From assembly GCF_027533645.1 (NCBI RefSeq), contig NZ_JAQAGY010000023.1, positions 46,926-110,925 on the forward strand: 64,000 bases of DNA, given 5' to 3'. Shown here one piece after another: positions 33,138 through 42,437 of this stretch; position 1 is the stretch's first letter, and every line of letters starts with the position of its first letter. A program made the position numbers and the translations under genes. Under the pieces are notes generated by a model. The model was not told the origin of the DNA. It saw nothing but the letters and a program-made list of their open reading frames with translations, and did not search any database. This stretch comes from Paenibacillus caseinilyticus (GTDB lineage: Bacteria > Bacillota > Bacilli > Paenibacillales > NBRC-103111).

Positions 33138-33959
33138 TCAGGCTTTCTCGAGCCACAGGGCATACTGGGTTCCGATGGCCCACACCTTGAAGAACATCTG
33201 AAGCAGCCGGTACGCCTGATAGCCGATGAGAGCGAGGAAGCCGGCCCACAGGAAGCTCGAAGCCATCACGGCCGCCGAGCACAGCAGGGTCAGGACGGCT
33301 ACGGCTGTTCCTGCGGCAACGATGGCCGGCAGGTGGCGGACGACGAAGATCAAGGCGTAGAGGGTAGAGCGTCCGGCCGTCTTCGCTATCTGCAGGAACA
33401 GGAACAGGAGCTGCAGGAGGAAGAGCCAGATGATGAAGAAAGCCAGCGACGGGAGCAGCGACTTCCCGTAGGACAGGTACGATGCGTGTTTCGTATACTG
33501 TCCGGCTGCATAAGGCAGCAGCCAGTACAGAGGGGCGAGCGTGAGCAGCAGCTGCAGTGCATACAGCGAGAAGAACGGGATACTGAGCCGGCGGACCCCT
33601 TCCACGAACCGGTAGCCCGCATTCAGGTCTTGATTGTGCAGCGAATAGAGGACCCCGGCATTCAGCACGGGGTGCAGCACCATCCGCAGGGCGAGCAGCC
33701 CGAGCGCCCACCAGAGATAGGGCTGGAGGAGATCGGTCTTCATGAGCTGGAACTGGCCTTCGATCCAGAAGAGCTGGACGGCTTCCCGGGAGAGCTCTCC
33801 GCCGGGGTAACGGTGAAGGAGCGGCAGCACGACCGACTGGATCAGCTTGTAGAGCAGTACGCCCCAGGCCAGGTGGTAGGTGAAGAGGGCAATGACGGCA
33901 AAAGGCTGCTTCCAGGCTATGGCCCAACCTTGAGCGATGCGGCTTCCCAAAGCATTCAT
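33138..33959 (-). CDS. Multi-pass membrane protein of unknown function
   Basis: 273 aa with about six hydrophobic segments (for example PFAVIALFTYHLAWGVLLYK near the N-terminus and LAFFIIWLFLLQLLFLFLQI near the middle). Polar loops carry no recognisable motif. AAAGGAGGAAC lies 7 nt before ATG 33959. The stop of the upstream M1 peptidase gene lies 16 bp before this start, so the two form an operon; a membrane partner for the exported peptidase is possible. Family not recognised. Confidence 0.75.
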   Translation of the reverse strand: MNALGSRIAQGWAIAWKQPFAVIALFTYHLAWGVLLYKLIQSVVLPLLHRYPGGELSREAVQLFWIEGQFQLMKTDLLQPYLWWALGLLALRMVLHPVLNAGVLYSLHNQDLNAGYRFVEGVRRLSIPFFSLYALQLLLTLAPLYWLLPYAAGQYTKHASYLSYGKSLLPSLAFFIIWLFLLQLLFLFLQIAKTAGRSTLYALIFVVRHLPAIVAAGTAVAVLTLLCSAAVMASSFLWAGFLALIGYQAYRLLQMFFKVWAIGTQYALWLEKA

Positions 33960-33975
33960 CTTCGATGTTCCTCCT

Positions 33976-36171
33976 TTACCATGCAAGCCAGCCGGAGAGG
34001 ACCTCCAGAATTTTGAGCACGCTGAGGTTCCAGCGGACGGACAGCTGTGGATCGACTTCGGTTTTCATGAACGAATTGATCCGTTTGTTCTCGAGTACGA
34101 TCGAGTACTGCGGATCGATGGCGACCCAGTCCAGCGGCGAAGCGTGATTGAGCTTGATGAGCACCTCGCTTTCGGCCCCCTCCCACGTTTTGTCGAGCTG
34201 GGTACCGTCCGTGAAGTGGAAGCGGACGGGAACGCCCTGTACCGAACCTCCCTGACGCCGGAGGAGAATGCTGTTCTCATAGTAGGTCTGGCCGTTCTCG
34301 CTCCGTTTGCGTGTATCGATGGAGGCAACGGCATAATCCACCATGGAACCGCCATACACGTATTGGTCGAAGAAGCTCTGCCAGCTCTTCTTCGTGACGT
34401 CTTCCGCCGTCAGTTGGAAGTCGGAGGTCGTCGGATGCTTGAATTTCCAGCGCTGGAAGTAGGTGCGCATAATCTTGTTCATCGTCTCCGGACCTGCCTG
34501 CCGCTCCATCGCTGTCAAGACGAGCTTGGCCCGGGTATAGACGTTCTCCGCATAATGGCCGTGGCCCTCGTAGCTCCAGGAGTTCTTCTTGAGCGCTTCG
34601 GGGCTTGTGATATAGCTGGACTCGACTAGGAGGTTCGGCCGCACGCCATACTCCGATTCCATCAGCCGGTCTTCAATATAGGAAGTGAAGCCTTCATCCA
34701 GCCAAGCTTCTTCGAATTCGTTGCTCGCGACCATACCGTAGAAGAACTGGTGTCCAATCTCGTGCACGACCACCCGCTCGAGCTCCAGGCTCGGATTCTC
34801 CTCGGCAGCCCCCCAGGCGGTGACGAGGGTCGGGTATTCCATGCCGCCGGCGCCGTTGCCGTCCTCCGGAGGGACGACGACCGAGAGGGTGGAGTACGGG
34901 TAGGTGCCGTACCATTCCGAATAGCGGGCCAGCGCTTTTTTGGCGGCGGTCATGTACCGTGCTTTGAGATGCTCGTGCTTCGGGTCGAGATAGAGCTTGA
35001 TACGCACACCCGGGAGATGCGGCGTGGCATACGGCTCTTCGTAGTAGATGAAGTCGGGCGAAGCCGACCAGGCAAAATCATGCACGTCATCCGCGTAGAA
35101 GGTGTGGATTTTGTTCGGTCCGTCGTCCACCGCCGTCTTGGTCGGGAACCCCGTGGCTGCGACCTTATAATTCGCAGGCAGCTTGAGCTTCACATCAAAG
35201 ATGCCGAAGTCGGCGTAGAACTCCGAGTTGCCGTGATACTGGTGCAGGTTCCAGCCCTCGTCCGTGCGGCTTCTTGTTCCCTCGGGCTCATACACGGCGA
35301 GCTTCGGGAACCACTGGCCCGCCATGACGAAGTCGCCGGCATATCCCATCCGCGCGAAGACCTGCGGCAGCTTCACCGAGAAGTCGGTGCGCAGTGTGAC
35401 TTTGGCGCCGGGCTCCACCGCTTTGGGCAGAGGCACCCGCAGCAGGGTCCGGTCGTCCTTGTTGCCGTCGTCCGGCTGCACGTACTCGGCAGCCCCGCTG
35501 AGCTCGGCCTCCGTACCGTCCAGCATCTTGATAGAGGAGACCGTCATGCTTCCGACACTGCCGTCTTTGGAGACGTCGCTGCGCAGTTTTCCTCCCGATT
35601 CCCGCATGAACGTCGATTTCTTGGATTCGAACGCGTTCGGGTAGAGGTGAAAATACAGCTCGGACACCGGAACGCTGCCCGGGTTGGTCCAGGTGAGGGA
35701 GGAGGTGCCGGTGATCATCTTGCCCGTGGCGTCGTACTCCGCGTTCAGGTGGTATTCCACGACGCGGCCGGACAGCGGCTTCGGAGCGGGCTTCTCCGCC
35801 GGCTTCGCCGGCAGGCTCGGCGGGGCGGGAGACGACGGCGGCACCGCAGGCTGTTCGCCGGCCGGAGCGACGCGGGCAGAAGCCGGGAGGGCTTCCCCGC
35901 TGCCGGAGGGCAGGAAGAGGCCCGTGGAGGAGCCGTCCGCCGGGCCCCGGGCCAGCGGCCAAGCCGGCGCGGCGGCGACGTGGTGTGTGGACGCGGGTCT
36001 GAGCATCGGCAGCCCTGCGCCGGTGTCTGCCGCTACCGCCCAGGCGGCCTGCCGCTTGTCCTTTGCAGATTCTTCTGCGAGCAGCAGGGTATGGGTCAGC
36101 AGCGCGGCGCCGCAGGCTGCGATCAGAATGGCGCCCCATGATGTGATGGAGGTATGCAGTCGGTTTTTCAT
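33976..36171 (-). CDS. Exported M1-family zinc metallopeptidase
   Basis: 731 aa. An N-terminal membrane segment (ILIAACGAALLTHTLLLAEE), then a proline/alanine-rich linker (about residues 75-135) before the M1 N-terminal beta domain (VVEYHLNAEYDATGKM...). The zinc site is VVHEIGHQFFYG with the third ligand Glu in EEAWLDEGF, 18 residues on. A GGMEYPTL substrate-binding motif is present. Probably tethered outside the membrane, with aminopeptidase chemistry inferred. Start ATG 36171 with GGGGTG upstream. Confidence 0.88.
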   Translation of the reverse strand: MKNRLHTSITSWGAILIAACGAALLTHTLLLAEESAKDKRQAAWAVAADTGAGLPMLRPASTHHVAAAPAWPLARGPADGSSTGLFLPSGSGEALPASARVAPAGEQPAVPPSSPAPPSLPAKPAEKPAPKPLSGRVVEYHLNAEYDATGKMITGTSSLTWTNPGSVPVSELYFHLYPNAFESKKSTFMRESGGKLRSDVSKDGSVGSMTVSSIKMLDGTEAELSGAAEYVQPDDGNKDDRTLLRVPLPKAVEPGAKVTLRTDFSVKLPQVFARMGYAGDFVMAGQWFPKLAVYEPEGTRSRTDEGWNLHQYHGNSEFYADFGIFDVKLKLPANYKVAATGFPTKTAVDDGPNKIHTFYADDVHDFAWSASPDFIYYEEPYATPHLPGVRIKLYLDPKHEHLKARYMTAAKKALARYSEWYGTYPYSTLSVVVPPEDGNGAGGMEYPTLVTAWGAAEENPSLELERVVVHEIGHQFFYGMVASNEFEEAWLDEGFTSYIEDRLMESEYGVRPNLLVESSYITSPEALKKNSWSYEGHGHYAENVYTRAKLVLTAMERQAGPETMNKIMRTYFQRWKFKHPTTSDFQLTAEDVTKKSWQSFFDQYVYGGSMVDYAVASIDTRKRSENGQTYYENSILLRRQGGSVQGVPVRFHFTDGTQLDKTWEGAESEVLIKLNHASPLDWVAIDPQYSIVLENKRINSFMKTEVDPQLSVRWNLSVLKILEVLSGWLAW

Positions 36172-36307
36172 CTCATTTTCACCCCGTTGACAAGCATCTA
36201 CAGCATGTATATGTAGGTGGACAGGGGATTATTTCTCGGGCGCCAAAATTGTGAAGAACAGGCTTTTGCAGTATGATAAGAAAAAGTAGATGGAAGGTGG
36301 GTGCCTC

Positions 36308-36823
36308 ATGGAGAACAACGGGAACGGGCAGGAGAAGGAGAAGAAGCTGCCTGCGCTGAATATCATTTCACCCAAGGAAACGAAGCACCGCGGTTACGGT
36401 CAAGGCTCGATCGATCTCAGCCAGCTGTCGGGGGTCATCATCGATGGGGATGAGGTGTATCTCGACGACGGGACGCTGCATGCCAAGAGCAAGATCGAGA
36501 AGGGCATCAAGTTCACGGTCAACGCGGATGAGGTTCCGAATGGGCGTCCGTGCTGGATCGTGTGGGTGGCCGTGGATTTCAAGGAAGACGGCAAGTACTA
36601 TGCGGGCGTGACTTCCTGCGCTATGACGGTGGATACGGAAGCGCGCAGAGGCTGGAAAATCCTCGCCGACCACGTCAACCGGATGGACTATGCGCTGAAG
36701 CGCCGGGTCATGGTCGATAATCTCGGAGAAGCCGAGAAAGCCAAGCTCCGCACCTTCCTGGCCGAGTGGGATCCGGGCATGTGGGAGCGGTCGGAAGCGG
36801 CTCTGAAGGAAGCATTATCCTAA
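36308..36823 (+). CDS. ywhD: YwhD family protein
   Basis: 171 aa. Matches the B. subtilis YwhD pattern: FNIISP-like LNIISPKETKHRGYG, LSQLSGVIIDGDEVYLDDG, and RGWKILADHVNRMDYALKRR. Function unknown. ATG 36308 with GGAAGGTGG upstream. In B. subtilis ywhD neighbours pbpG, speE and speB; the same genes lie 4-8 kb downstream here, with a PstS-like and a CHAD gene in between. Confidence 0.88.
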   Translation: MENNGNGQEKEKKLPALNIISPKETKHRGYGQGSIDLSQLSGVIIDGDEVYLDDGTLHAKSKIEKGIKFTVNADEVPNGRPCWIVWVAVDFKEDGKYYAGVTSCAMTVDTEARRGWKILADHVNRMDYALKRRVMVDNLGEAEKAKLRTFLAEWDPGMWERSEAALKEALS

Positions 36824-36845
36824 TTTTGTCGATTATGTGACGGTC

Positions 36846-36874
36846 TTGTGTCACCCCCTGTAACAAGGTATACT
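36846..36874 (+). promoter_or_regulatory. Predicted promoter with nested palindromes
   Basis: TTGTGT (36846-36851), 17 bp, TATACT (36869-36874). The -10 is the left arm of TATACTAG-TCC-CTAGTATA (36869-36887), and that right arm is also the left arm of CCTAGTATATG-CAC-CATATACTAGG (36879-36903). Only one of the two hairpins can form at a time. Confidence 0.5.
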
Positions 36875-36911
36875 AGTCCCTAGTATATGCACCATATACT
36901 AGGACAGCAGG

Positions 36912-36942
36912 AAGGCAGGCCCTTAGGGTCTGCCTTTTTGTG
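36912..36942 (+). terminator. Rho-independent terminator
   Basis: AAGGCAGGCCC / GGGTCTGCCTT hairpin followed by TTTTTGTGTTTTTTT. It can end ywhD transcripts and also a transcript of about 60 nt from the promoter at 36846. Confidence 0.85.
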
Positions 36943-36984
36943 TTTTTTTAACTCGCCAGGGATCGATCCCGTAATCTTATCTAT

Positions 36985-37060
36985 CTCATAAATGCGCATC
37001 GTCCTGAAAGGACGGCGAAGCCGTTTATCTCGTGCCGTGAGGCTTAGTGGATGCGCTCTC
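36985..37060 (+). other. Possible structured leader of the PstS-like gene
   Basis: GCGCATC (36993-36999) is the exact complement of GATGCGC (37049-37055), enclosing small hairpins GTCC/GGAC, GGC-GAA-GCC and GCC-GTGA-GGC. This looks like a multi-branched RNA element, but I cannot match it to a riboswitch class. From 37061 to the gene start at 37233 no further signal is clear. Confidence 0.4.
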
Positions 37061-37232
37061 CACGTTCTTCTTCACGAAGCGGACCGGAGGCGCTGCAACC
37101 TATTTACTGGAAGAATCGTCAGGGATTCGTAGGTATAGGGGACGGCAAAGGGGCCGCTGGCGATTACCGCGAAAAGGGCAGGAGGCCTCGGGCAAAAGAG
37201 TGGTGTGCCAACAATTGACGGGGGGCAGCGGG

Positions 37233-38831
37233 ATGAAAGAAGAGAGAGAAGCCGAAGGCAAAGGGCCGGGCGCGGCAGACAATGTTCGCACGAACGATGT
37301 CCAGGAGGTGGATGGTGGGAACCGTGGGAGTGATGCCGAGACGGCGGGTGATAGAAACTGTGTGAGTGATGCCGAGGGTACGGAAGGCACCCCGCCGGTC
37401 AGCGGAACCGGCGGCAGTGAGCTTCCTAAGGGGATCATGCCGCTGGGCTGCCTGTTCGGGCTGGCGTATGTCTTTGGTATGATTTTGATTGGCATACTGA
37501 TCTCTGCGCTGGGCACGGATCTTCTCTTCCGGTCGGAGCGGCGAAGCGATACGGGGGTCTGGCTGCTCATGCTGCTGTATACGTTCGGGGCAGCGGGACT
37601 GTCCGGTCTCTACGGGTGGGCTTCCGCCGGAGAGAACCGGACGACAGTGCGCCGGCAAGCTTGGGCGGTGCTGCCTGTGGCCTTCATCGGGGCCGGCATC
37701 TGGACGCTTACTGCGATGAGCCGGACGGGTTCCGTTGCTGAAATTTCGGATATAAGCTGGATCCCGTTCTATTTGTTTACGTACTGGGCGGCCCCCTTAT
37801 ATGAAGCGCTGCCGCATTACATCGGCGGAGGGAGAGCGATGAAGGGAACGGCTCTGGCCCTGTCTTTGCTGCCGGCTGCCGCTGCCGTCATCGGGACAGG
37901 GCTGCGGAAGAGAGAAGCCGCCGAAGCGCGCCGAAGCCGCATTCTTCCGCTGCTTCTCGCCCTGCCGATGTTGACCGGGGCTCTCGCGCTGACTCTCGAA
38001 CTGCTGCCGAAGAACACCCCGTTTACGCCCGGGACGTATCCGAGGGTAGACGGGGCGACGGCAGCGATCCCGTTCGGCCGGATCCTGCTGGGGGAGCTTA
38101 CCGCAATGAATCAAGGCATGGCGGAGCGGCACGTTCGATTCAATACCACCCACGAGGCTTACCTCAACCTCATCGGGGGGACAGCCGATCTGATTCTGGT
38201 GGCAGGGCCTTCGGAGGAGGAGCGCCGGCTGGCTGCCGAAGCGGGCATCCGCTTCAAGCTTACGCCGCTCGGGCGGGATGCTTTCATCTTTCTCGTACAC
38301 CGGGACAATGGGGTGAATGGCGTGAGAGCGGAGGACCTCCGGCGTATCTACAGCGGGGAGATTACCAACTGGAAGGAGCTCGGCGGAGCGGATGACACCA
38401 TCACGGCGTTCCAGCGGGAGCCCAATTCCGGCTCGCAGACTTATATGGAAGGAAAAGTTATGAAAGGCCTGAAGATGGCTGATCCCCCGAAGGACCGGAA
38501 GCCCAGCGGCATGGGCGGCCTGATCGAAGCCGTGGCCGATTACCGGAACGCCCGCAACAGCCTCGGCTACTCCTTCTATTATTATGCGAGCGAGATGAAC
38601 CGCAGCGAGAACGTCAAGTTCCTCGCCGTAGACGGAGTGGAGCCCAGCAAAGACCATATCCGCAGCGGCGCCTATCCCTATACGGCGGTGCTGTACGCCG
38701 TTACCCGTGAAGGAGAGCCGGCGGACGGCCCGGCGGGACGGATGCTACAATGGCTGCAGAGCGAGGCGGGCACGCAGGCCATCGAGCGCGGAGGGTTCGT
38801 GCCGGGGACCGCTGACGGCAAGGAAGAGTAG
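37233..38831 (+). CDS. Membrane protein with C-terminal PstS-like domain
   Basis: 532 aa. A polar, low-complexity N-terminus (residues 1-75), about six membrane helices (75-260), then a periplasmic-binding-protein type 2 domain beginning TPGTYPRVDGATAAIPFGR and including IYSGEITNWKELGG and AFQREPNSGSQTYME, the phosphate-contact motifs of PstS proteins. PstS is normally a lipoprotein with no transmembrane domain, so this is a fusion or a sensor-like derivative; no pstCAB genes are near. ATG 37233 follows a G-rich site (GGGGGGCAGCGGG); the open frame upstream lacks one. Confidence 0.75.
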   Translation: MKEEREAEGKGPGAADNVRTNDVQEVDGGNRGSDAETAGDRNCVSDAEGTEGTPPVSGTGGSELPKGIMPLGCLFGLAYVFGMILIGILISALGTDLLFRSERRSDTGVWLLMLLYTFGAAGLSGLYGWASAGENRTTVRRQAWAVLPVAFIGAGIWTLTAMSRTGSVAEISDISWIPFYLFTYWAAPLYEALPHYIGGGRAMKGTALALSLLPAAAAVIGTGLRKREAAEARRSRILPLLLALPMLTGALALTLELLPKNTPFTPGTYPRVDGATAAIPFGRILLGELTAMNQGMAERHVRFNTTHEAYLNLIGGTADLILVAGPSEEERRLAAEAGIRFKLTPLGRDAFIFLVHRDNGVNGVRAEDLRRIYSGEITNWKELGGADDTITAFQREPNSGSQTYMEGKVMKGLKMADPPKDRKPSGMGGLIEAVADYRNARNSLGYSFYYYASEMNRSENVKFLAVDGVEPSKDHIRSGAYPYTAVLYAVTREGEPADGPAGRMLQWLQSEAGTQAIERGGFVPGTADGKEE

Positions 38832-38958
38832 GAAAGCTCAGGTGGCAGGACTGTGTTTGTTCGAATCCGAGTCTTTCCGGAGTCGAAGCTGTGAACTCAT
38901 GCGCTGAGCGGCTTCGGCTCCCCCGGCAGATGAACCGCCTGGGTGCGGAGCGTCAAGG

Positions 38959-39828
38959 CTAGTCCAGCTCCTCGGGGTCCGTCAGCGATACTTCGCGGAT
39001 CCGCCGCTCCATCTCGCCCCGCAGGCGGTCGGTCATCCGCCGGTATACCTCGGGCTGGGTCCCCAGCGCCTGCGGATTCGCGTCCTGCCACCTGGCGAGC
39101 CGGACCCGGCTGTCGTTGAGCGCACCGAGCTCCTCCTGCAGCGGCTTGACCGGCAGCAGGGACAGCTCGCCGCCCGGCAGCGGCTTCAGGGCGAAGTCCG
39201 CTTCCGAGGTGACGTAGCGGATTTCTTTGACAATCAGCCTCGCTTCGTGAAGGGTCTCGGCGAGGTCCAGTCCGCTTGTATCGGGCCGGGCAGCCAGATC
39301 CCGCAGGTCCGATTGCTTCGCCTCGAGCTCGGCCTCCAGCTTCCGCAGCTGGGCCGTGGCATCGGCCGCCGCCGCCTGTTCGCGCAGGGCGCCGTTCAGG
39401 TAGGTCTCCCACCGGCGCCGGAATTTCCCCCGCAGGGCGGGGCGCAGCCGCTTCTCGAGCCGGGCGACGTAGCGGAGGCGGCGGTCCCGCAGCTGCTTCA
39501 AATAGCGCTTGAGCATTTCGGCCGTCTCTTTGTCGGGCGCTTCCGCTTTGCGGTCCTCGAAGTCGGCGAGGAGCACGTCGCTGTCGCGCACCTTGCCGAG
39601 CGCTTTGAAGGCTCCTCTCAGCGGCGCACGGAGGCCTTCTTGGTCCTCGGGATCGAGCAGCTTCAGCAGGGTGAGGAGCTTGCGGCAGTGGACCCGGGCC
39701 TGGTGCACATCCTCCACGTCTTCGTAGCGGTACGCCTCCTTGGCGAAGGCGGCGAATTTGCGGTAATGCCGCTTGAGCTGTTTTTTCCATTCGCGGTACG
39801 TCTCGGTCCGCTCCTGCAGGGTTTCCAT
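38959..39828 (-). CDS. CHAD domain protein
   Basis: 289 aa, helical, rich in Arg, Lys and Glu. VEDVHQARVHCRKLLTLLKLL and ALGKVRDSDVLLADFED carry the conserved His and basic residues of CHAD domains, which bind polyphosphate granules. GAAAGGAAGG lies 7 nt before ATG 39828. No triphosphatase (CYTH) gene is adjacent. Convergent with the PstS-like gene, hinting at a phosphate/polyphosphate theme. Confidence 0.85.
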   Translation of the reverse strand: METLQERTETYREWKKQLKRHYRKFAAFAKEAYRYEDVEDVHQARVHCRKLLTLLKLLDPEDQEGLRAPLRGAFKALGKVRDSDVLLADFEDRKAEAPDKETAEMLKRYLKQLRDRRLRYVARLEKRLRPALRGKFRRRWETYLNGALREQAAAADATAQLRKLEAELEAKQSDLRDLAARPDTSGLDLAETLHEARLIVKEIRYVTSEADFALKPLPGGELSLLPVKPLQEELGALNDSRVRLARWQDANPQALGTQPEVYRRMTDRLRGEMERRIREVSLTDPEELD

Positions 39829-40013
39829 GGGGCATCCTTCCTTTCTGAAGTAAGGCTGGCGCATCCGGTTTGGATCCGAAGGCTCGTACTTACCCATACA
39901 CCATATAGAAGGATGCTGAAACAGGGGGAGGCCCCTACACTGGGAACGGACGACGAACTCCTACACGGCAACCTGCCTCTGTCCCGTCCACGCCCCAAGC
40001 GGCACACATCCCC

Positions 40014-40047
40014 AAAATGGCCGCCCCGGCATTCTGCCAAGGCGGCC
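40014..40047 (-). terminator. Terminator of the class A PBP gene
   Basis: GGCCGCC (40019-40025) and GGCGGCC (40041-40047) with a TTTT tract on the minus strand. Confidence 0.65.
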
Positions 40048-40075
40048 GCTTCTGTATAATCGCTACTCGCGGTGC

Positions 40076-42139
40076 TTACGAACTCCACCACCGCTTAAGA
40101 TCCTTCCACCACGTCCCGTTCTCTTTGCCGGCATCGGGCTTCGCGTCTTCCTTCTTCGCATCCGGCTGCTCCGTGCAGTACTCCGTCGGCTCCGTGCCTT
40201 GGACGAATGCTTCGAGCCTCGGGTTCGGGCATCCCTCGTTCGCGAGCTTGCCGCTCTTCGGATCGATGTAGACGCTGCTTACGCCCTCGGGGATCGGGAA
40301 CAGCTTCGGAGGCACCGCCTCCAGCGTCCGTTCCGTGAACTCCGCGAAGATCGGCGCGGCCAGGTGAGACTCGATGGTGCCGATGGTTCTATCTTTATCG
40401 TAGCCGACCCAGACGGCCGTCGACAGCTCCGGCGTATAGCCGACGAGCCACGCATCCGAGTTCGTCGTGCCGGTTTTGCCGGCGACGGGCCGCTTCAGCA
40501 CGCTGGAGACGCGGCTGCCGGTGCCGCCCTGGTCGAATACGCTCTCCATAAGCTGCGTCAGCACGTAAGTGTACGCCGGCTCAATGACGGTCTCCTGCTT
40601 CGGCTGCGCCTCGTAGAGTACCCGTCCGCGCCGGTCCTCGATGCGCAGGATGGCGGCCGGTTCCGTGCGGACGCCCTGGTTCGCCAGGATGCTGAACGCG
40701 GACGCCATCTCGAAGGGGGAGACGGGGAACGTGCCGAGGGCGAGCGAGGGCATCGGCTTCATCTCGCTGGTAATCCCCATCCGGCGCGCCATCTCGATGA
40801 CCCGGTCGGGACCGGCCTCGAGCACGGTATGCACGGCGAAGATGTTATCGCTTTTGGCCAGCGCTGTCCGCAGGTCGATCCAATCGAAGAACTTGTTGTC
40901 GAAGTTGCTCGGCGTGTACGTTTTGCCGTCTTCGTAAGTGAAGGTCGTCGGCTCGCTCTTGAACCGGGTGACAGGCGTGAAGCCTTTCTCCTTCAGGGCC
41001 GTCAGATAGACGATCGGCTTGAAGGACGAGCCGGGCTGGCGCGTGGCGCTCAGGGCCCGGTTGTACTGGCTCTTGGCGTAATCCCGGCCGCCGACCATGG
41101 CTTTGACGTAGCCGCTTCGCGGATCGACGGAGACGAGGGCCGTCTGCAGCTCCGGGAAGCTCTTCAGCTGCTCCGACACCACTTCCTCGGCGACCTTCTG
41201 CGCCTTGAGGTCGAGTGTCGTGTAGATGCGCAGGCCGCCCTCCTCGAACTCCTTCTCCTCGAGGCCGAGCAGCTCGGTCGCCGTTGCCCGCACATAGTCG
41301 CGGAAGTAAGGGGCCGTCACCGCCTTTTTGCTCTCGAGCGGCAGAATGTTCAGCTTCTCCCTTCCGGCCGCTTCGGCCTCCCGCTGCGTGATGTAGCCCG
41401 CCTCGACCATCGTCTGCAGCACCGTCTTCTGGCGCTCCAGCGATTTGTCCATATCATAGTAAGGTGAATAGTAGCGCGGGCCCTTCGGCACGCCGGCGAG
41501 CAGGGCGCTCTCAGCCAGGGTCAGGTCCGACGCCGCTTTGCCGAAGAAGAGGTGTGCGGCCGCTCCGATCCCGTAGGTGGCGTGGCCGTAATAGATTTGG
41601 TTGAGATACTGTTCCAGAATCTGGTCCTTGCTCATCTGGAGCTCCATCTGTACGGCGTAATACGTCTCCTTGGCTTTGCGGGTCCACGTCCGCTCGTGGG
41701 TCAGGTACAGATTCCGCGCGAGCTGCTGCGTGATGGTCCCGGCGCCCTGCACCTTGCTCATGTGCTGGAAGTTGACCCAAGCCGCCCGGGCGATGGCTTT
41801 CGGATCGAAGCCGTAATGCTCGTAGAACTTGCGGTCTTCGATAGCCAGAGTGGCCTGGATGAGGCTGGGTGCGATCTCGGGCAGCGTCACCGCCTGTTTG
41901 TTCTTCGTGCTGCCGTAAGCTTCGATGAGCTCGCCGTGGATGTCGTACATTTCGGAGGCGGAGGCCATCTTGGAGACCGGGAGCGACTGGGAGCGCATGA
42001 AGAGCACGCCTACTACGGCCGCGGCAGCACCCAGCATCAGGCAGGTAAAGACGAATGACATCCACCCCCGCCAGCCCCGGGATTTGCGGTACATGGGTTC
42101 CTTTTCCACCGCCTCAATGTCCTTGCGCGTACTGTTCAT
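40076..42139 (-). CDS. pbpG: Class A penicillin-binding protein (PbpG-like)
   Basis: 687 aa. A cytoplasmic N-terminus, one membrane anchor (residues 28-48), a GT51 glycosyltransferase domain with catalytic Glu101 (AIEDRKFYEHYGFD) and ITQQLARNLYL, then a transpeptidase with SxxK serine (GSSFKP), SDN and KTGTT motifs. Polymerises and cross-links peptidoglycan. The tail ends with a Cys-containing, lysine-rich segment. ATG 42139 follows a run of GGAGGAGGCGGAGG. Divergent from speE, as in the B. subtilis ywhE (pbpG)/speE region. Confidence 0.93.
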   Translation of the reverse strand: MNSTRKDIEAVEKEPMYRKSRGWRGWMSFVFTCLMLGAAAAVVGVLFMRSQSLPVSKMASASEMYDIHGELIEAYGSTKNKQAVTLPEIAPSLIQATLAIEDRKFYEHYGFDPKAIARAAWVNFQHMSKVQGAGTITQQLARNLYLTHERTWTRKAKETYYAVQMELQMSKDQILEQYLNQIYYGHATYGIGAAAHLFFGKAASDLTLAESALLAGVPKGPRYYSPYYDMDKSLERQKTVLQTMVEAGYITQREAEAAGREKLNILPLESKKAVTAPYFRDYVRATATELLGLEEKEFEEGGLRIYTTLDLKAQKVAEEVVSEQLKSFPELQTALVSVDPRSGYVKAMVGGRDYAKSQYNRALSATRQPGSSFKPIVYLTALKEKGFTPVTRFKSEPTTFTYEDGKTYTPSNFDNKFFDWIDLRTALAKSDNIFAVHTVLEAGPDRVIEMARRMGITSEMKPMPSLALGTFPVSPFEMASAFSILANQGVRTEPAAILRIEDRRGRVLYEAQPKQETVIEPAYTYVLTQLMESVFDQGGTGSRVSSVLKRPVAGKTGTTNSDAWLVGYTPELSTAVWVGYDKDRTIGTIESHLAAPIFAEFTERTLEAVPPKLFPIPEGVSSVYIDPKSGKLANEGCPNPRLEAFVQGTEPTEYCTEQPDAKKEDAKPDAGKENGTWWKDLKRWWSS

Positions 42140-42294
42140 GTCCTCCGCCTCCTCCGTTGGGACCGACAGGTAGAAGTCCCCATAGAAATAAGTTCCATTC
42201 CCCAGTATGGAAAAAGAAACGGAGAGCTATTCATGCGCTTGTGTAAACGCAGTGTAAAATTTTCGCGCGCCTTAGGCATTCGTCCCCCTTCGGC

Positions 42295-42322
42295 TTGCAA
42301 TTTCAGGGAGAAATACTATAAT
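42295..42322 (+). promoter_or_regulatory. Predicted sigma-A promoter of speE-speB
   Basis: TTGCAA (42295-42300), 16 bp, TATAAT (42317-42322). The transcript would carry a leader of about 108 nt before speE with no structure I can name. The rest of the 298-bp gap to pbpG holds no other signal. Confidence 0.7.
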
Positions 42323-42437
42323 ACAATGTGACATGCAAGAGGACAGGCTGAAAGCACGCGAAACCCCGGTGTAACTTACTTTCCGGCAAGGGTCCGGCCC
42401 AGGTCGAAGGCTCTATACGAAAGGTGGAATACTCAAA

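Noticed and set aside
36985..37060. c-di-GMP-I riboswitch
   Set aside because: A GAAA-like loop and a GAAGCC segment recall it, but the conserved CAAACC and GACGCAAAGCC blocks are absent.
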